From Roseovarius amoyensis (lineage in GTDB: Bacteria; Pseudomonadota; Alphaproteobacteria; Rhodobacterales; Rhodobacteraceae), in contig NZ_QITQ01000010.1 of assembly GCF_003260265.1 (NCBI RefSeq), forward strand, positions 62,001 to 126,000: 64,000 nt of DNA, given 5' to 3'. Made by a program: the position numbers and the translations under genes. Positions 42,233-52,186 of the stretch are shown here, one piece after another. Each line of letters begins with the position of its first letter. Within the stretch, counting starts at the first letter, position 1. Under the pieces are notes generated by a model, which did not search any database, had not been told where the DNA came from, and was given only the letters and a program-made list of their open reading frames with translations.

Positions 42233-43987
42233 ATGCCCGATGATCGCGAGTTCCGCATCCGCCCGGGGCGTATCCGCTCCACCCGGGCGCAGCAGGCCCG
42301 GCCCTTCATCGCGCAGGCTCTGGCTGCCGCGAAAAAGGCCGGGGGTGGTGTCTCGCGGGCCGGGCGCGTCACCCCGGGCAATCGGTCCCGCTTCGGGCGT
42401 GGTCAGCGCGCCAGCATTCAGGCCAACCGCCTCATCACCGCCCGCACGCGCGGCGCGGTGGTCAAGGCGCGTGTGGTGCGGCACAGCGGGAAATCCGCGC
42501 CTCTCGGAGCCCACCTCGATTACCTGCGCCGGGACGGCGTGACCCGGGACGGGGAGAAGGCCAGGCTCTTCGGATCGGGAACGGAGGATCCCGATGGCCG
42601 GACCTTTGCCGAGCGGTGTCGCGATGACCGTCATCATTTCCGGTTCATCGTCTCGCCCGACGACGCGCCGGACATGTCGGACCTGCAATCCTTCACCCGC
42701 GATCTCGTCGGGCGTATGGAACGGGATCTCGGCACTTCACTTGACTGGGTCGGCGTCGATCACTGGAACACCGCGCATCCGCACGTTCACCTGATCGTTC
42801 GGGGTGTGCGCGACGACGACCAGGATCTCGTGATCTCGCGGGACTACATCAAGGAGGGGCTGCGCGACAGGGCAGGGGATCTCATCACCCAGGAACTGGG
42901 CCCACGTAGCGATCTCGACATCCGCCGGACGCTTGAGCGACAGATCGGGACCGAGCGCTGGACGCAGCTCGACCGTCAGTTGCTGCGGGATGCGGGGCGT
43001 TCGCGCATCCTCGACATGGCGCCGGATGCGGATCGGCAGCCGGATGCGCTTCACCCGCTGAAGGTCGGGCGTCTGCGCCGGCTGGAAGTGCTCGGCGTTG
43101 CCGACCAGCTCGGCCAGGCACAATGGCATATCAGGGACGATGCCGAGGCGGTCCTGCGCGAGATGGGTGAGCGTGGCGACATCATCAAGCGGATGCATTG
43201 TGCCCTGACGGACCGGGGGATAGAGCGCGGGTCCTCGAGCTTTGTGCTTGCCTCGGAGAGGCTCGATGTTCCCGTCATCGGTCGTCTGGTCCAGCGGGGT
43301 CTCGATGACGAGCTGAAGGGGACAGCCTATGCTGTCGTCGATGGTGTCGATGGCCGGAGCCACCATATCCGTCTGCCCCATCTCGACGCTGCCGGCGATA
43401 GTGCCCCAGGCTCTATCGTGGAGCTCCGCTCCTACGGGGATGCGCGCGGCCAGCGTCGCGTCGCACTGGCGGTGCGGTCCGACCTGGACCTTGCCGCGCA
43501 GGTGACCGCGTCCGGGGCCACCTGGCTCGATCGGCATGCCATCGCGCGGGATCCGCTCGCCCTGTCGGAGCAGGGGTTTGGTGCCGAGGTCCGGGAGGCC
43601 CTGGAAGCCCGGGCCGAGCACCTGCTCACGGAAGGGCTGGCCGAGCGGCGGGGCGGCAGGGTGGTCTTTGCCCGGCGCCTGCTCGGAACTTTGCGCGACC
43701 GGGAGCTGCAGACGGTTGGCGCGCAGCTCTCAGCGGAGACCGGGCTGCCATTCAACAAGGCGGATCCGGGTGACTACGTCAGCGGCATCTATCGCCAGCG
43801 TCTCGCGTTGGCTTCGGGTCGCTTTGCGATGATCGAAGGCTATGGAACTGACGGCGCGCTCGGGTTCCAGCTTGTGCCCTGGTCTCCGTCTCTCGAAAAG
43901 CATCTCGGCCGGGATGTCACCGGCGTCGCGCGCGGGGACAGCGGAGTGGACTGGGACTTTGGCCGCAAGCGCGGCCTCGGCCTCTGA
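42233..43987 (+). CDS. Relaxase / mobilisation nuclease (DUF3363, RlxS-like)
   Basis: A 584-residue protein. The N-terminal relaxase domain has a conserved start (AQQARPFIAQALAAAKKAGGG), HLDYLRRDG, HHFRFIVSPDDAPDM and the metal-binding HxH in HWNTAHPHVHLIVRG near 183. The DUF3363 region covers the remaining two thirds, ending in VDWDFGRKRGLGL. It would nick oriT and lead the strand to the recipient. ATG 42233 is chosen because the homologous region starts there. A set of palindromes lies just upstream. Confidence 0.9.
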   Translation: MPDDREFRIRPGRIRSTRAQQARPFIAQALAAAKKAGGGVSRAGRVTPGNRSRFGRGQRASIQANRLITARTRGAVVKARVVRHSGKSAPLGAHLDYLRRDGVTRDGEKARLFGSGTEDPDGRTFAERCRDDRHHFRFIVSPDDAPDMSDLQSFTRDLVGRMERDLGTSLDWVGVDHWNTAHPHVHLIVRGVRDDDQDLVISRDYIKEGLRDRAGDLITQELGPRSDLDIRRTLERQIGTERWTQLDRQLLRDAGRSRILDMAPDADRQPDALHPLKVGRLRRLEVLGVADQLGQAQWHIRDDAEAVLREMGERGDIIKRMHCALTDRGIERGSSSFVLASERLDVPVIGRLVQRGLDDELKGTAYAVVDGVDGRSHHIRLPHLDAAGDSAPGSIVELRSYGDARGQRRVALAVRSDLDLAAQVTASGATWLDRHAIARDPLALSEQGFGAEVREALEARAEHLLTEGLAERRGGRVVFARRLLGTLRDRELQTVGAQLSAETGLPFNKADPGDYVSGIYRQRLALASGRFAMIEGYGTDGALGFQLVPWSPSLEKHLGRDVTGVARGDSGVDWDFGRKRGLGL

Positions 43988-44014
43988 TCAACACACCGGA
44001 AAGGAGCGACAGTC

Positions 44015-46000
44015 ATGTCCGCGACCAAGATCCTCTGGGGGCAGATCTCCATCGTCTTCCTCATCATTCTGGCCACCACCTGGGGTGCGACGCAATACGT
44101 GGCCGCGAGCCTCGGCTATCAGGCACAGCTGGGCCCGCCCTGGTTCGTGCTGTTCGGGACGCCTGTCTACTATCCACCGGCCATCTTCTGGTGGTGGTAT
44201 TTCTACGAGGCCTATGCGCCACCGGTCTTCGCGACGGGCGGGATCATCGCCGCCTCTGGAGGCTTCATCGCCATCGGTGTTGCCATTGCGATGTCGGTCT
44301 GGCGCGCCCGCGAGGCCCGTAACGTCGCGACCTACGGATCTGCCCGATGGGCTGAGAAGGGCGAGGTGAAGGCGGCCGGACTTCTTGACCCGGATGGCGT
44401 GGTTCTCGGTCGCTATGACAGGGAATACCTGCGCCACGATGGGCCGGAGCATGTGCTCTGCTTCGCGCCGACACGCTCCGGCAAGGGGGTAGGGCTTGTC
44501 GTGCCCTCTCTTCTCACCTGGCCCGGCTCGGCCATCGTTCATGACATCAAGGGCGAGAACTGGCAGTTGACCGCCGGTTACCGGGCCCAGCACGGTCGGG
44601 TCCTGCTCTTCGATCCGACCAATCCGAACTCTTCGGCCTACAACCCCCTGCTGGAAGTGCGCCGTGGGGAGTGGGAGGTTCGCGATGTCCAGAACATCGC
44701 CGACATCCTCGTCGACCCCGAGGGGAGCCTGGAGCGGCGAAACCACTGGGAGAAGACCAGCCACAGCCTGCTCGTCGGGGCGATCCTGCATGTCCTTTAT
44801 GCCGAGAAGGACAAGACGCTGGCCGGCGTCGCCAACTTCCTGTCCGACCCGCGGCGTCCCGTGGAGTCCACACTCCGCGCGATGATGCGGACGTCGCATC
44901 TGAGCGAGGCGGGGCCGCATCCGGTGGTCGCCAGTGCCGCTCGCGAGTTGCTCAACAAGTCCGAGAATGAACGCTCCGGTGTGCTGTCGACGGCGATGTC
45001 ATTCCTTGGCCTCTATCGCGACCCTGTCGTCGCCCAGGTCACGCGCCGCTGCGACTGGCGGATCGGTGACATTGTCGGCGGAGTGCGCCCCGTCACGCTG
45101 TATCTCGTGGTGCCGCCATCTGACATCAATCGCACCAAGCCGCTCATCCGCCTGATCCTCAACCAAATCGGCCGACGCCTGACCGAAGACCTGCAGGGCA
45201 AGGATGACCGTCATCGGCTGCTTCTGATGCTCGACGAGTTCCCGGCGCTCGGTCGCCTCGACTTCTTCGAGAGCGCGCTGGCCTTCATGGCGGGCTACGG
45301 GCTTAAGAGCTTCCTCATCGCCCAGTCGCTGAACCAGATCGAGAAGGCCTATGGTCCGAACAACTCGATCCTCGACAATTGCCACGTCCGGGTGAGCTTC
45401 GCGACCAATGATGAGCGCACGGCCAAGCGGGTGTCCGACGCTCTCGGCACCGCTACCGAGATGAAGGCGATGAAGAACTATGCCGGTCACCGTCTGGCGC
45501 CCTGGCTCAGCCATCTCATGGTGTCCCGGTCGGAAACTGCGCGAGCCTTGCTCACGCCCGGAGAAATCATGCAGCTGCCGCCCTCCGACGAGATCGTCAT
45601 GGTGGCCGGTACACCGCCGATCCGGGCGACGAAAGCACGGTATTACGAAGATACGCGGTTCACCGAACGGGTCTTGCCGCCACCCGACTTGGTGGATGTG
45701 GACGCTTCGGGGAAAGATGACTGGAGCAGCCTGGCAGTCCCAACCCAAGACGACGAGCTCGAGCCAGTATCCGAGACGGTACCGGAGGATGAGGACCCGA
45801 CAGCGTCGGAGCGCCGTCTTCAGCCGGAGCTGGCGCAGCCTCAGCCGGTCGACAGGCAGACGCCTCTCGAGAACGAGTTTGAATTCGACCCACCCGAGGA
45901 CGAAGAAGATGGCGCCATCCGCAATCGCCGCATCCTGCAGCAGATGCGCGGTGTCGCGCGTCAGGTTTCCCTCAATCCCGATGACGGCATGGAGCTTTGA
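44015..46000 (+). CDS. traG: TraG/VirD4-type coupling protein
   Basis: A 661-residue protein with two N-terminal transmembrane segments (ISIVFLIILATTWGATQYVAAS and GIIAASGGFIAIGVAIAMSV), Walker A APTRSGKGVGLVVPS (about 152-166) and Walker B LLMLDEFPALG near 404, and a typical TraG region with KSFLIAQSLNQIEKAYG. It brings the relaxase-DNA complex to the type IV pore. The C-terminal 90 residues are acidic and disordered. It is preceded by AAAGGAG and starts 27 bases past the relaxase gene. Confidence 0.94.
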   Translation: MSATKILWGQISIVFLIILATTWGATQYVAASLGYQAQLGPPWFVLFGTPVYYPPAIFWWWYFYEAYAPPVFATGGIIAASGGFIAIGVAIAMSVWRAREARNVATYGSARWAEKGEVKAAGLLDPDGVVLGRYDREYLRHDGPEHVLCFAPTRSGKGVGLVVPSLLTWPGSAIVHDIKGENWQLTAGYRAQHGRVLLFDPTNPNSSAYNPLLEVRRGEWEVRDVQNIADILVDPEGSLERRNHWEKTSHSLLVGAILHVLYAEKDKTLAGVANFLSDPRRPVESTLRAMMRTSHLSEAGPHPVVASAARELLNKSENERSGVLSTAMSFLGLYRDPVVAQVTRRCDWRIGDIVGGVRPVTLYLVVPPSDINRTKPLIRLILNQIGRRLTEDLQGKDDRHRLLLMLDEFPALGRLDFFESALAFMAGYGLKSFLIAQSLNQIEKAYGPNNSILDNCHVRVSFATNDERTAKRVSDALGTATEMKAMKNYAGHRLAPWLSHLMVSRSETARALLTPGEIMQLPPSDEIVMVAGTPPIRATKARYYEDTRFTERVLPPPDLVDVDASGKDDWSSLAVPTQDDELEPVSETVPEDEDPTASERRLQPELAQPQPVDRQTPLENEFEFDPPEDEEDGAIRNRRILQQMRGVARQVSLNPDDGMEL

Positions 46001-46002
46001 TC

Positions 46003-46431
46003 ATGACTACCAGCCGCAAGAAGACGAAGATCTCGGTCTATCTCGATCCCGAGGTCATGCAGATGCTGGCGGAGTTTGCCGCCCGGCGCGACCGATCCCA
46101 ATCGATGGTGGCCGAGGCCGCGATCGCATCCTTCCTCTCCCCGGATGACGCAGAGCGCCGCGAGGCGGTTCTGGCCCGGCGCCTGGATCAGATCGACAGG
46201 CGGATCACCCGGCTGGAGCGGGATGTCGGGATCTCCGTCGAAAGTCTGGCCGTATTCATCCGTTTCTGGCTTGCGACAACACCCGCTCTGCCGGAACCCG
46301 CGGCCAAGGCGGCACGGGCGAAAGCAGGGGAGCGCTACGAGGCGTTTATCTCAGCTCTCGGTCGGCGCCTGGCGCAAGGGCCGAAGCTGCGGCAGGAGGT
46401 GTCGGAGGATGTGGATGGGGGTGGGGGATGA
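46003..46431 (+). CDS. CopG/RHH-domain protein of the transfer region
   Basis: A 142-residue protein. The N-terminal ribbon-helix-helix has KKTKISVYLDPEVMQMLAEFAARRDRSQSMVAEAAIASFL. The rest is helical with FIRFWLATTPALP. A gene of this type regularly sits between traG and trbB in alphaproteobacterial elements and probably regulates the trb operon. Here trbB is about 4.4 kb away because cargo has been inserted. ATG 46003 is preferred over TTG 45997. Confidence 0.8.
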   Translation: MTTSRKKTKISVYLDPEVMQMLAEFAARRDRSQSMVAEAAIASFLSPDDAERREAVLARRLDQIDRRITRLERDVGISVESLAVFIRFWLATTPALPEPAAKAARAKAGERYEAFISALGRRLAQGPKLRQEVSEDVDGGGG

Positions 46432-46947
46432 GAAGACAGGTAGGCAAGCGGACGCCAGGTGCTTTTCGTCGTAGGCTGTGCAGATGTACACGGTCAACAA
46501 GCCCACGTCGGTCGGCCCTTCGGGAATTTTATTCTAGATCTATAGCGCTGCTTCGGGAATGGTCGTTTCTTCCATGCATTGCATCATGGGAATACTCCGC
46601 CCTGGCGACAGCCTCGTAGTGTGCGTCCCAGACCACATGTGTGCGGCTGGTGTCAGCTTATTTGCTTGGCGAGGGAGAATTATTTGTATTGAGGTGAATG
46701 ATCGTTCCTGTTGATTGCTCTCAGAAGACAGTGTAGATTCCTTTATGCTCACTTGGGGCTGGCGCGCTGTAAGGTACAGGTCGGCGCAGCAGGTGGAAAC
46801 CAACCCAGCGAACCTGATCCGGGCCCATTGGATCCTGGTTTGCGAGAGTTTTTGGACATTCATCGGTTTGCTCAATCAGCTGCGCGCTTTCCGACTCCTG
46901 CTATAGGGCCCACGGCTTGAATTTGGATTCGGAGGTACGCCAGAGGA
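46432..46947. other. Left flank of the second cargo insertion, no recognised gene
   Basis: These 516 bases separate the CopG gene from the cargo gene at 46948. Short frames on both strands (for example 46540-46875 minus) match nothing I know. Base composition drops from the GC-rich backbone. The Shine-Dalgarno for the next gene (GGAGGT) is at 46931-46936. Confidence 0.45.
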
Positions 46948-48354
46948 ATGAGCAAAATGAACCTGAACACTGATGTGCGGTCAGCCGAAGACTTCCCTGT
47001 CAAGCTCGAAAACCTGTCAAAAGGCGTCGACCGAATTCTGGAACGATGGACCGGCGAAAATCGCCCGACCAAGCTGACTCTCTTGAACGATCTTGCCGCC
47101 GCAATCTCCCCAGGCTCAAACTGGGGCGCGCTGAAAGCAAAGCAAACGAAGCAAATTCGCCTGCCGACAGGGCAGAACACCAGCTTGGTTCCAGAGGTCG
47201 ATCGAAGCGCCAGAGAATTACCGGCACGATTGGCCGAACTGAAAAACACCGGGAATGGAATAGACCTCGCCTATCTGGTTGAAGAAGCCCGCCCGCTATT
47301 TGCGATGCGGCACGCCGGCGACCCGATCATTGGCTTGGAACTCAGCGTCGTGGAAGGGAATGGGTACAGCGAGGCATCCATCTACGCAAAACTGATCCTG
47401 AATCGTGGGGGCGCCATTCGCATCGCCGAAGCCTATGCATCAGATCTTGAAGCGATCGCTGCGCAACTCGTCTACAACGCCATCCAAAATCTGAATTCCA
47501 TCGAGCTGTACCCCACCTTGGCGCAGAGTGCTTGCAATGCGCTTCGGATCGTTGTCGGTCCCTTCGATTGCGTGCTGTCTATTCCGGAATTTTATGGGCG
47601 TATGCCTGACGAAAGCCATGCATCTCAAGGGGTGCGGGTCCTTCTTGATGAGGGCGATACGCCCTCGGCCACCGATCTAGATCTGGCACTGCGCCTAGCA
47701 TCAGCAGTGGCCCCGCATCTTGGTCAGAAACAATTTGCGGAACATGGGAGCGTCCGGTTCAGGTTGTCCCAGCCACTCATGCAGGTTTGGGAACCGATTG
47801 GGTTTACGGCACCTGACCCTCTCGATGATCGGCCTATGTTCTGGGTCCCCGACGGCGAATACTGGACGCACGAAGGAGATCATTACCTCCTCGATCACAA
47901 CATTTGGACACAGAGCACGCTCGGCGAGCCGCTCGATCTAGCTTTGGCCCTGATCAATATTGACGATCCGGATGTCTACCTGAAAGTCGCGCTGACCCCG
48001 ATGCCAAAGTCGCCGAAAAAGTCCGGCAAGTTGCCAGAGAACTGGCGGGGCGGATTTCATCGCGACTTTCAGGTCCTGCGGATACGTGCCGGCCAACCAA
48101 CGCAAGAACTTTGCCTGGACGCAGAAACAAAAAAACGCTTCGAAGCGGGGTTCCTTGGGTGGGCGATGCATGAAGGGCACGAGGTAATCGACGACAGAGC
48201 CCTGACCAGCACTGAAGCTCTTATCCCGCGGGACCTGAGGCGTGCCTCACAACACCTCCTTCAGGTGGAGGCGATTATGAATGGCGTCGACCCCAGAGAC
48301 AAAGAACTGTTGCGACGCATCAGGGAAGGAAAAGGTGACGAGCAGGTTGGCTAG
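46948..48354 (+). CDS. Unknown 468-aa protein, cargo
   Basis: I do not recognise this protein. It has no signal peptide or transmembrane segment. An early helix-like stretch, LTLLNDLAAAISPGSNWGALKAKQ, and a long acidic region with GLELSVVEGNGYSEASIYAKLIL are seen. The C-terminal part has PENWRGGFHRDFQVLRIRAG and FLGWAMHEGHEVIDDRALTSTEALIPRDLRRASQHLL. It is lower in GC than the backbone. It converges on two minus-strand cargo genes, with a hairpin between. A defence or toxin role is possible, but no catalytic motif is clear. Confidence 0.6.
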   Translation: MSKMNLNTDVRSAEDFPVKLENLSKGVDRILERWTGENRPTKLTLLNDLAAAISPGSNWGALKAKQTKQIRLPTGQNTSLVPEVDRSARELPARLAELKNTGNGIDLAYLVEEARPLFAMRHAGDPIIGLELSVVEGNGYSEASIYAKLILNRGGAIRIAEAYASDLEAIAAQLVYNAIQNLNSIELYPTLAQSACNALRIVVGPFDCVLSIPEFYGRMPDESHASQGVRVLLDEGDTPSATDLDLALRLASAVAPHLGQKQFAEHGSVRFRLSQPLMQVWEPIGFTAPDPLDDRPMFWVPDGEYWTHEGDHYLLDHNIWTQSTLGEPLDLALALINIDDPDVYLKVALTPMPKSPKKSGKLPENWRGGFHRDFQVLRIRAGQPTQELCLDAETKKRFEAGFLGWAMHEGHEVIDDRALTSTEALIPRDLRRASQHLLQVEAIMNGVDPRDKELLRRIREGKGDEQVG

Positions 48355-48374
48355 AGATCAGACCGAAACAGAAA

Positions 48375-48398
48375 AGCGAGGCAAGCTTTTGCCTCGCT
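48375..48398. terminator. Bidirectional terminator between convergent cargo genes
   Basis: AGCGAGGCAA and TTGCCTCGCT form a perfect 10-bp stem with a GCTT loop. On the minus strand it is followed by TTTTCTGTTT, a good T-tract, so it should end the leftward genes. It lies 20 bases past the 468-residue gene stop and can serve that strand as well. Confidence 0.8.
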
Positions 48399-48423
48399 CG
48401 ACCCGATGATACCCTTGTTAGAA

Positions 48424-48711
48424 TTATTGAACGACGATGCTCTCACCAAGCGCAAAAGCAGCCAAAGCAGGATAGCGCGAAAACACTCCCTGCTCTGCTG
48501 AAGCAAGTGCGGAAAGCCGAGACTGCGCATCAACGACTGAATTCAGGTCATCCGGGTCCAACTCACGAAAAATCGCGAGGACAGGCATGACGACCTGAAC
48601 GGTCGTTGCAAGTGTTCCGCGTTCACTGAACTCGTTGTTGAAAGCTCCGTTGCCGATATCGTCGACCAGAGCAAAAGCTTCCCTACAAATTGCCGGATAG
48701 TCCATGATCAA
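48424..48711 (-). CDS. Unknown 95-aa protein, cargo
   Basis: A small acidic protein beginning MIMDYPAICREAFALVDDIGNGAF with an alpha-helical middle (LATTVQVVMPVLAIFRELDPDDLNSVVDAQSRLSALA). It has no recognised domain. It is 68 bases downstream of the DUF5623 gene on the same strand and ends at a terminator, so the two are likely one operon. The second ATG (48705) could also be the start. Size and placement would fit an immunity or antitoxin partner, which is only inference. Confidence 0.5.
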   Translation of the reverse strand: MIMDYPAICREAFALVDDIGNGAFNNEFSERGTLATTVQVVMPVLAIFRELDPDDLNSVVDAQSRLSALASAEQGVFSRYPALAAFALGESIVVQ

Positions 48712-48779
48712 AGGTTTTCCTTAGTTTGGCTTTCGCCGCACCTATAACTAATCTGTTGCGAGCGAAGTCATTATTTGGT

Positions 48780-50111
48780 TTAAGACGCAAGTCGTCTCGA
48801 TTTCTCGATTATTGTTGCACTCATTTCAATCCTTCGAAGCTGTTGGCGAAGTGGGGCACAATCTGGATAGGCTTTCCTAAACAGACTTGCTAGCTCGCGA
48901 AGAGCTTCGACAAAGTCGCCAGCAGCAGTCATTGACTTCTGAAAAACCTTATCATCATCAGTTTTTCTATAGTATACCTCAAAAAACTCAGGGCCCTCGA
49001 GTTGCCCCGGGCCAATCTCCAGACTCAACCAAGCCTCGAGATCTGAGCGAAGCGCGCTCAAACGCGTATAAACCCCATCCGTCGCATACTGCGATGACAT
49101 CACGGCCTTAATCACCCGCCCCGCCTGCACATGACCATTAATTCCAAGCTCGCCCACAGGACGGCGGAGAGAACACCCGGGGTTGTAGTTATAGGGTACG
49201 GTCGCCTTACTCGCAGAGGGATAGATCATCCCCTTGCACCTTGCGCGCCGTTCGTCCTGTTTCGTCTTCGCCATTGGGCTGAGAAACGTCTCCCACGAAG
49301 ATACAGATTCGCCCGTCCAGTTTTCGCTAACGACCGGAGCTGGCATGGCACAGATCTTTGCCACGAGAGCTTCAAGGTCGTATCCAGAGCGTGCGTCGAT
49401 CCCAACATAGAGATCACATTCGTAGGGGCGGTACATCCCAGGCCATGACGCCTTTGCGATCCTCCAACCATTGCGATCCGCCCAAGCGGCGCGTTCTGTC
49501 TCGTCGGGCACATTGCCGTAAGGCTCGTCGATCAGTACAAATTGCTCGCTAGCCGGGTCTACCCAGTCTGTGGAATGGTCGATGTTGGGGAGTTTATCGG
49601 TGTCCAGAACTCTGGGATATTTCTTGCGGTCTCGATTTGGACGCAATCCGGTATGCTCCATGAAACGAAGCGACCGCTCGGCAGCGCAAAGCTGATCCCT
49701 CGCGTACTCCTGCGAAGGGGCGATGTCATCACAGACGAAATGGTCTTCGGCAACCATTCGAAGGGTGCCGAAACCGCGGACGTATTTGAGCGCACTTTTG
49801 GAGCAGAGGTCGAGGATCGGTGTGGAAAGCTCAGTCCGCAATGTCTCCCGCCCACAGCGGTGGCCCCGCTTCTTGTCGCTCCAGTAGATCGTCAACAACA
49901 CATAGGGCTTGGATCTCGTGAACTCACTGGCGGGCAAAGTGCGTTGCGCATGGCGAAAATTGACACAATCGGCAGACTTGGCAGCGAGATCAAGCGCATC
50001 AGAATGCTTGATTCCGTTTGTCTTCTTCAACTGCTTGGCAAGGCGTTTCACCCCAACAAGGGTGGTGGGTCGTGGACCATCGATCAGCATAGCTATCTCC
50101 CGGCTTGACAC
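48780..50111 (-). CDS. DUF5623-like protein, cargo
   Basis: A 443-residue protein. Its N-terminus, VGVKRLAKQLKKTNGIKHSDALDLAAKSADCVNFRHAQ, is the signature I associate with DUF5623 proteins of integrative elements. The rest has YVLLTIYWSDKKRGHRCGRETLR and, near the C-terminus, DGVYTRLSALRSDLEAWLSLE. The DUF number is from memory and less certain than the family resemblance. No enzyme motif is visible. It is the promoter-proximal gene of a leftward pair. Confidence 0.62.
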   Translation of the reverse strand: MSSREIAMLIDGPRPTTLVGVKRLAKQLKKTNGIKHSDALDLAAKSADCVNFRHAQRTLPASEFTRSKPYVLLTIYWSDKKRGHRCGRETLRTELSTPILDLCSKSALKYVRGFGTLRMVAEDHFVCDDIAPSQEYARDQLCAAERSLRFMEHTGLRPNRDRKKYPRVLDTDKLPNIDHSTDWVDPASEQFVLIDEPYGNVPDETERAAWADRNGWRIAKASWPGMYRPYECDLYVGIDARSGYDLEALVAKICAMPAPVVSENWTGESVSSWETFLSPMAKTKQDERRARCKGMIYPSASKATVPYNYNPGCSLRRPVGELGINGHVQAGRVIKAVMSSQYATDGVYTRLSALRSDLEAWLSLEIGPGQLEGPEFFEVYYRKTDDDKVFQKSMTAAGDFVEALRELASLFRKAYPDCAPLRQQLRRIEMSATIIEKSRRLAS

Positions 50112-50861
50112 TGAACGTCACTCGCCTACCGCCCTACAAGCCAGAGTGTTAGCTGATTGGGATCGTTAGAAAGATTTTCGGGCAGTGCTGCCTGCAGCTT
50201 CGGAACGGCGAGTGCCATGCTCCTGCCAAGAGCATCTTAGCCATAGCGTGAAACACGAAATTATGCAACCCACACATGACAGGGCACACTCCTCAAGAAA
50301 GATCTATAGGCCTCAAGGAGCCGCAATCGTGTAGCAGAGGGAGGACGAAACAGCGGCCATGTTGCCTAGTGGGCCATATAGAATGGGTAATCAAGCAAAC
50401 GTCATTAGATTCGCTAGAATCGCGCGTTGGTTCGTCGATGCGCTGCCGATCGAGCGGCGGATTTATCGCTGATGAGTGAGGCTCGCGGCCGAGAGTGGCT
50501 GTTTTTTCAAAATGGCGCGCCTATCATCTACCAACCATGTAGAGGCCATGGAATTAGGTTTCTGTCCCGACTCCGCGGGAATCCTGGCGCTTATAGCGTG
50601 TAAGTGATCTTTCAAGATACCAATGGTCGATGCCCCGCAGGAACTGCACTTCCTCTCATCTGTTTCTTAGTTTCAAGGTGCGCCTCACTGCATATCGTTG
50701 CCCAGTTCAGAACTGGGGGGCAAAGTCGCCGTTTTCCTGTCTTTACACGCCACGCTACTACGCCCCTCGGAAGCCTGTTGAGCCGTATGCATTTACGGCT
50801 TTCTTAATCGACCCGATCCAGGGTGGCCTGTTGGAGGCGCCTGCAAAGGAGCGGGGCCGGC
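50112..50861. other. Right flank of the cargo insertion and trb promoter region
   Basis: About 750 bases. A 43-codon frame at 50472-50603 (plus; MSEARGREWLFFQNGAPIIY...) has moderate GC but no recognised family, so I do not call it a gene. Promoters for the leftward DUF5623 operon and the rightward trb operon are expected. The trb leader returns to high GC from about 50800, and AAAGGAG precedes trbB. Confidence 0.45.
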
Positions 50862-51857
50862 ATGGCAAAGACCGATCAGAGACCAGAGGTGATCCGGAGA
50901 GGCGCGCGGATGCTGCGCACCGCGCTCGGGCCGGCGATCGCCGGGTTTCTGGACGACCCCATGACCGTCGAGGTGATGCTCAACCCCGATGGGCGGCTCT
51001 GGGTCGACCGACTTTCCGAGGGGCTCGCCGATAGCGGCAAGATGCTGAGCGCAGCCGATGGCGAGCGCATCGTTCGGCTGGTCGCGCATCATGTTGGCGT
51101 CGAAGTTCATGGCCTGTCCCCGCGCGTCTCTGCGGAGCTCCCGGAAACCGGCGAGCGTTTCGAGGGGCTGCTGCCTCCCGTCGTGGCAGCCCCCGCGTTC
51201 GCCATTCGCAAGCCGGCCGTCGCTGTGTTCACACTCGAGGACTACGTCGCCGCCGGGATCATGACCCCGACGCAGGCCGAGGCGCTGCGGCAGGCGGTTG
51301 CGAGCCGTGCCAATATCCTGGTGGCGGGGGGCACCTCGACCGGCAAGACCACGCTGACCAATGCGCTGCTCGCCGAGGTATCCAAGACCTCAGATCGCGT
51401 CGTGATCATCGAGGACACCCGAGAGCTGCAATGCGCCGCGCCGAACCTCGTGGCGATGCGCACCAAGGACGGCGTTGCAAGCCTGTCCGATCTGGTGCGC
51501 TCTTCGCTGCGTCTGCGCCCCGATCGTATTCCGATCGGTGAGGTGCGTGGCGCCGAGGCGCTTGACCTGCTCAAAGCCTGGGGCACCGGCCATCCCGGCG
51601 GCATCGGCACCATCCATGCCGGTACCGGGATCGGCGCGCTACGTCGTCTCGAACAACTCATCCAGGAAGCCGTCGTCACCGTGCCGCGGGCCATGATCGC
51701 GGAGACCATCGACCTCGTGGCCGTCCTGGCCGGTCGAGGGTCCGCGCGTCGTCTGGTCGAACTCGTCTGCGTCGAGGGCCTCGGGCCGGAGGGCGACTAC
51801 CGGATTTCACCTGCCATTTCAGATTTCACCACTCACGAACCAGGAGACCTCGAATGA
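50862..51857 (+). CDS. trbB: TrbB (VirB11-type ATPase)
   Basis: A 331-residue protein with Walker [17 protein letters not shown] (about 155-170), Asp-box [12 protein letters not shown], and the VirB11 histidine-box region [11 protein letters not shown]. It is the hexameric motor that powers pilus assembly and transport. ATG 50862 follows AAAGGAG. First gene of a compact operon in which nearly all genes overlap by four bases; trbC starts within its stop. Confidence 0.95.
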   Translation: MAKTDQRPEVIRRGARMLRTALGPAIAGFLDDPMTVEVMLNPDGRLWVDRLSEGLADSGKMLSAADGERIVRLVAHHVGVEVHGLSPRVSAELPETGERFEGLLPPVVAAPAFAIRKPAVAVFTLEDYVAAGIMTPTQAEALRQAVASRANILVAGGTSTGKTTLTNALLAEVSKTSDRVVIIEDTRELQCAAPNLVAMRTKDGVASLSDLVRSSLRLRPDRIPIGEVRGAEALDLLKAWGTGHPGGIGTIHAGTGIGALRRLEQLIQEAVVTVPRAMIAETIDLVAVLAGRGSARRLVELVCVEGLGPEGDYRISPAISDFTTHEPGDLE

Positions 51858-52186
51858 TCCATCACGCCTTGCGCATCCGCCAGCACATCGCCACTGCGGC
51901 CGCCGCCACCTATGTCAGCCTGTTCATCGCTCCGGCTGCCCACGCCTCCGGCTCTTCCATGCCCTGGGAAGCGCCGCTGCAATCCATCCTCGACTCCGTC
52001 GAGGGGCCGGTGGCCAAGATCGTGGCGGTGATCATCATCATTGTCACCGGTCTGACGCTGGCCTTCGGCGATACCGGCGGTGGCTTCCGGCGGCTGATCC
52101 AGATCGTCTTCGGGATTTCCATCGCCTTTGCGGCCTCGTCCTTCTTCCTGAGCTTCTTCAGCTTTGGTGGCGGAGCGCTGATCTGA
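51854..52186 (+). CDS. trbC: TrbC pilin (VirB2-like)
   Basis: A 110-residue protein: a signal-peptide-like N-terminus ending near APAAHASG, then two hydrophobic segments (IVAVIIIIVTGLTLAFG and LIQIVFGISIAFAASSFFLSFF) as in TrbC/VirB2 pilins. TraF (40278) probably trims and cyclises it. Overlaps trbB (ATGA) and shares one base with trbD. Confidence 0.92.
   Translation: MIHHALRIRQHIATAAAATYVSLFIAPAAHASGSSMPWEAPLQSILDSVEGPVAKIVAVIIIIVTGLTLAFGDTGGGFRRLIQIVFGISIAFAASSFFLSFFSFGGGALI

Noticed and set aside
46540..46875. A 111-codon minus-strand frame left of the cargo gene
   Set aside because: Composition is unlike the neighbouring genes, there is no known domain, and it lies in a probable insertion flank.
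50472..50603. A 43-codon plus-strand frame upstream of trbB
   Set aside because: Too short to support without a homologue or clear ribosome binding site.
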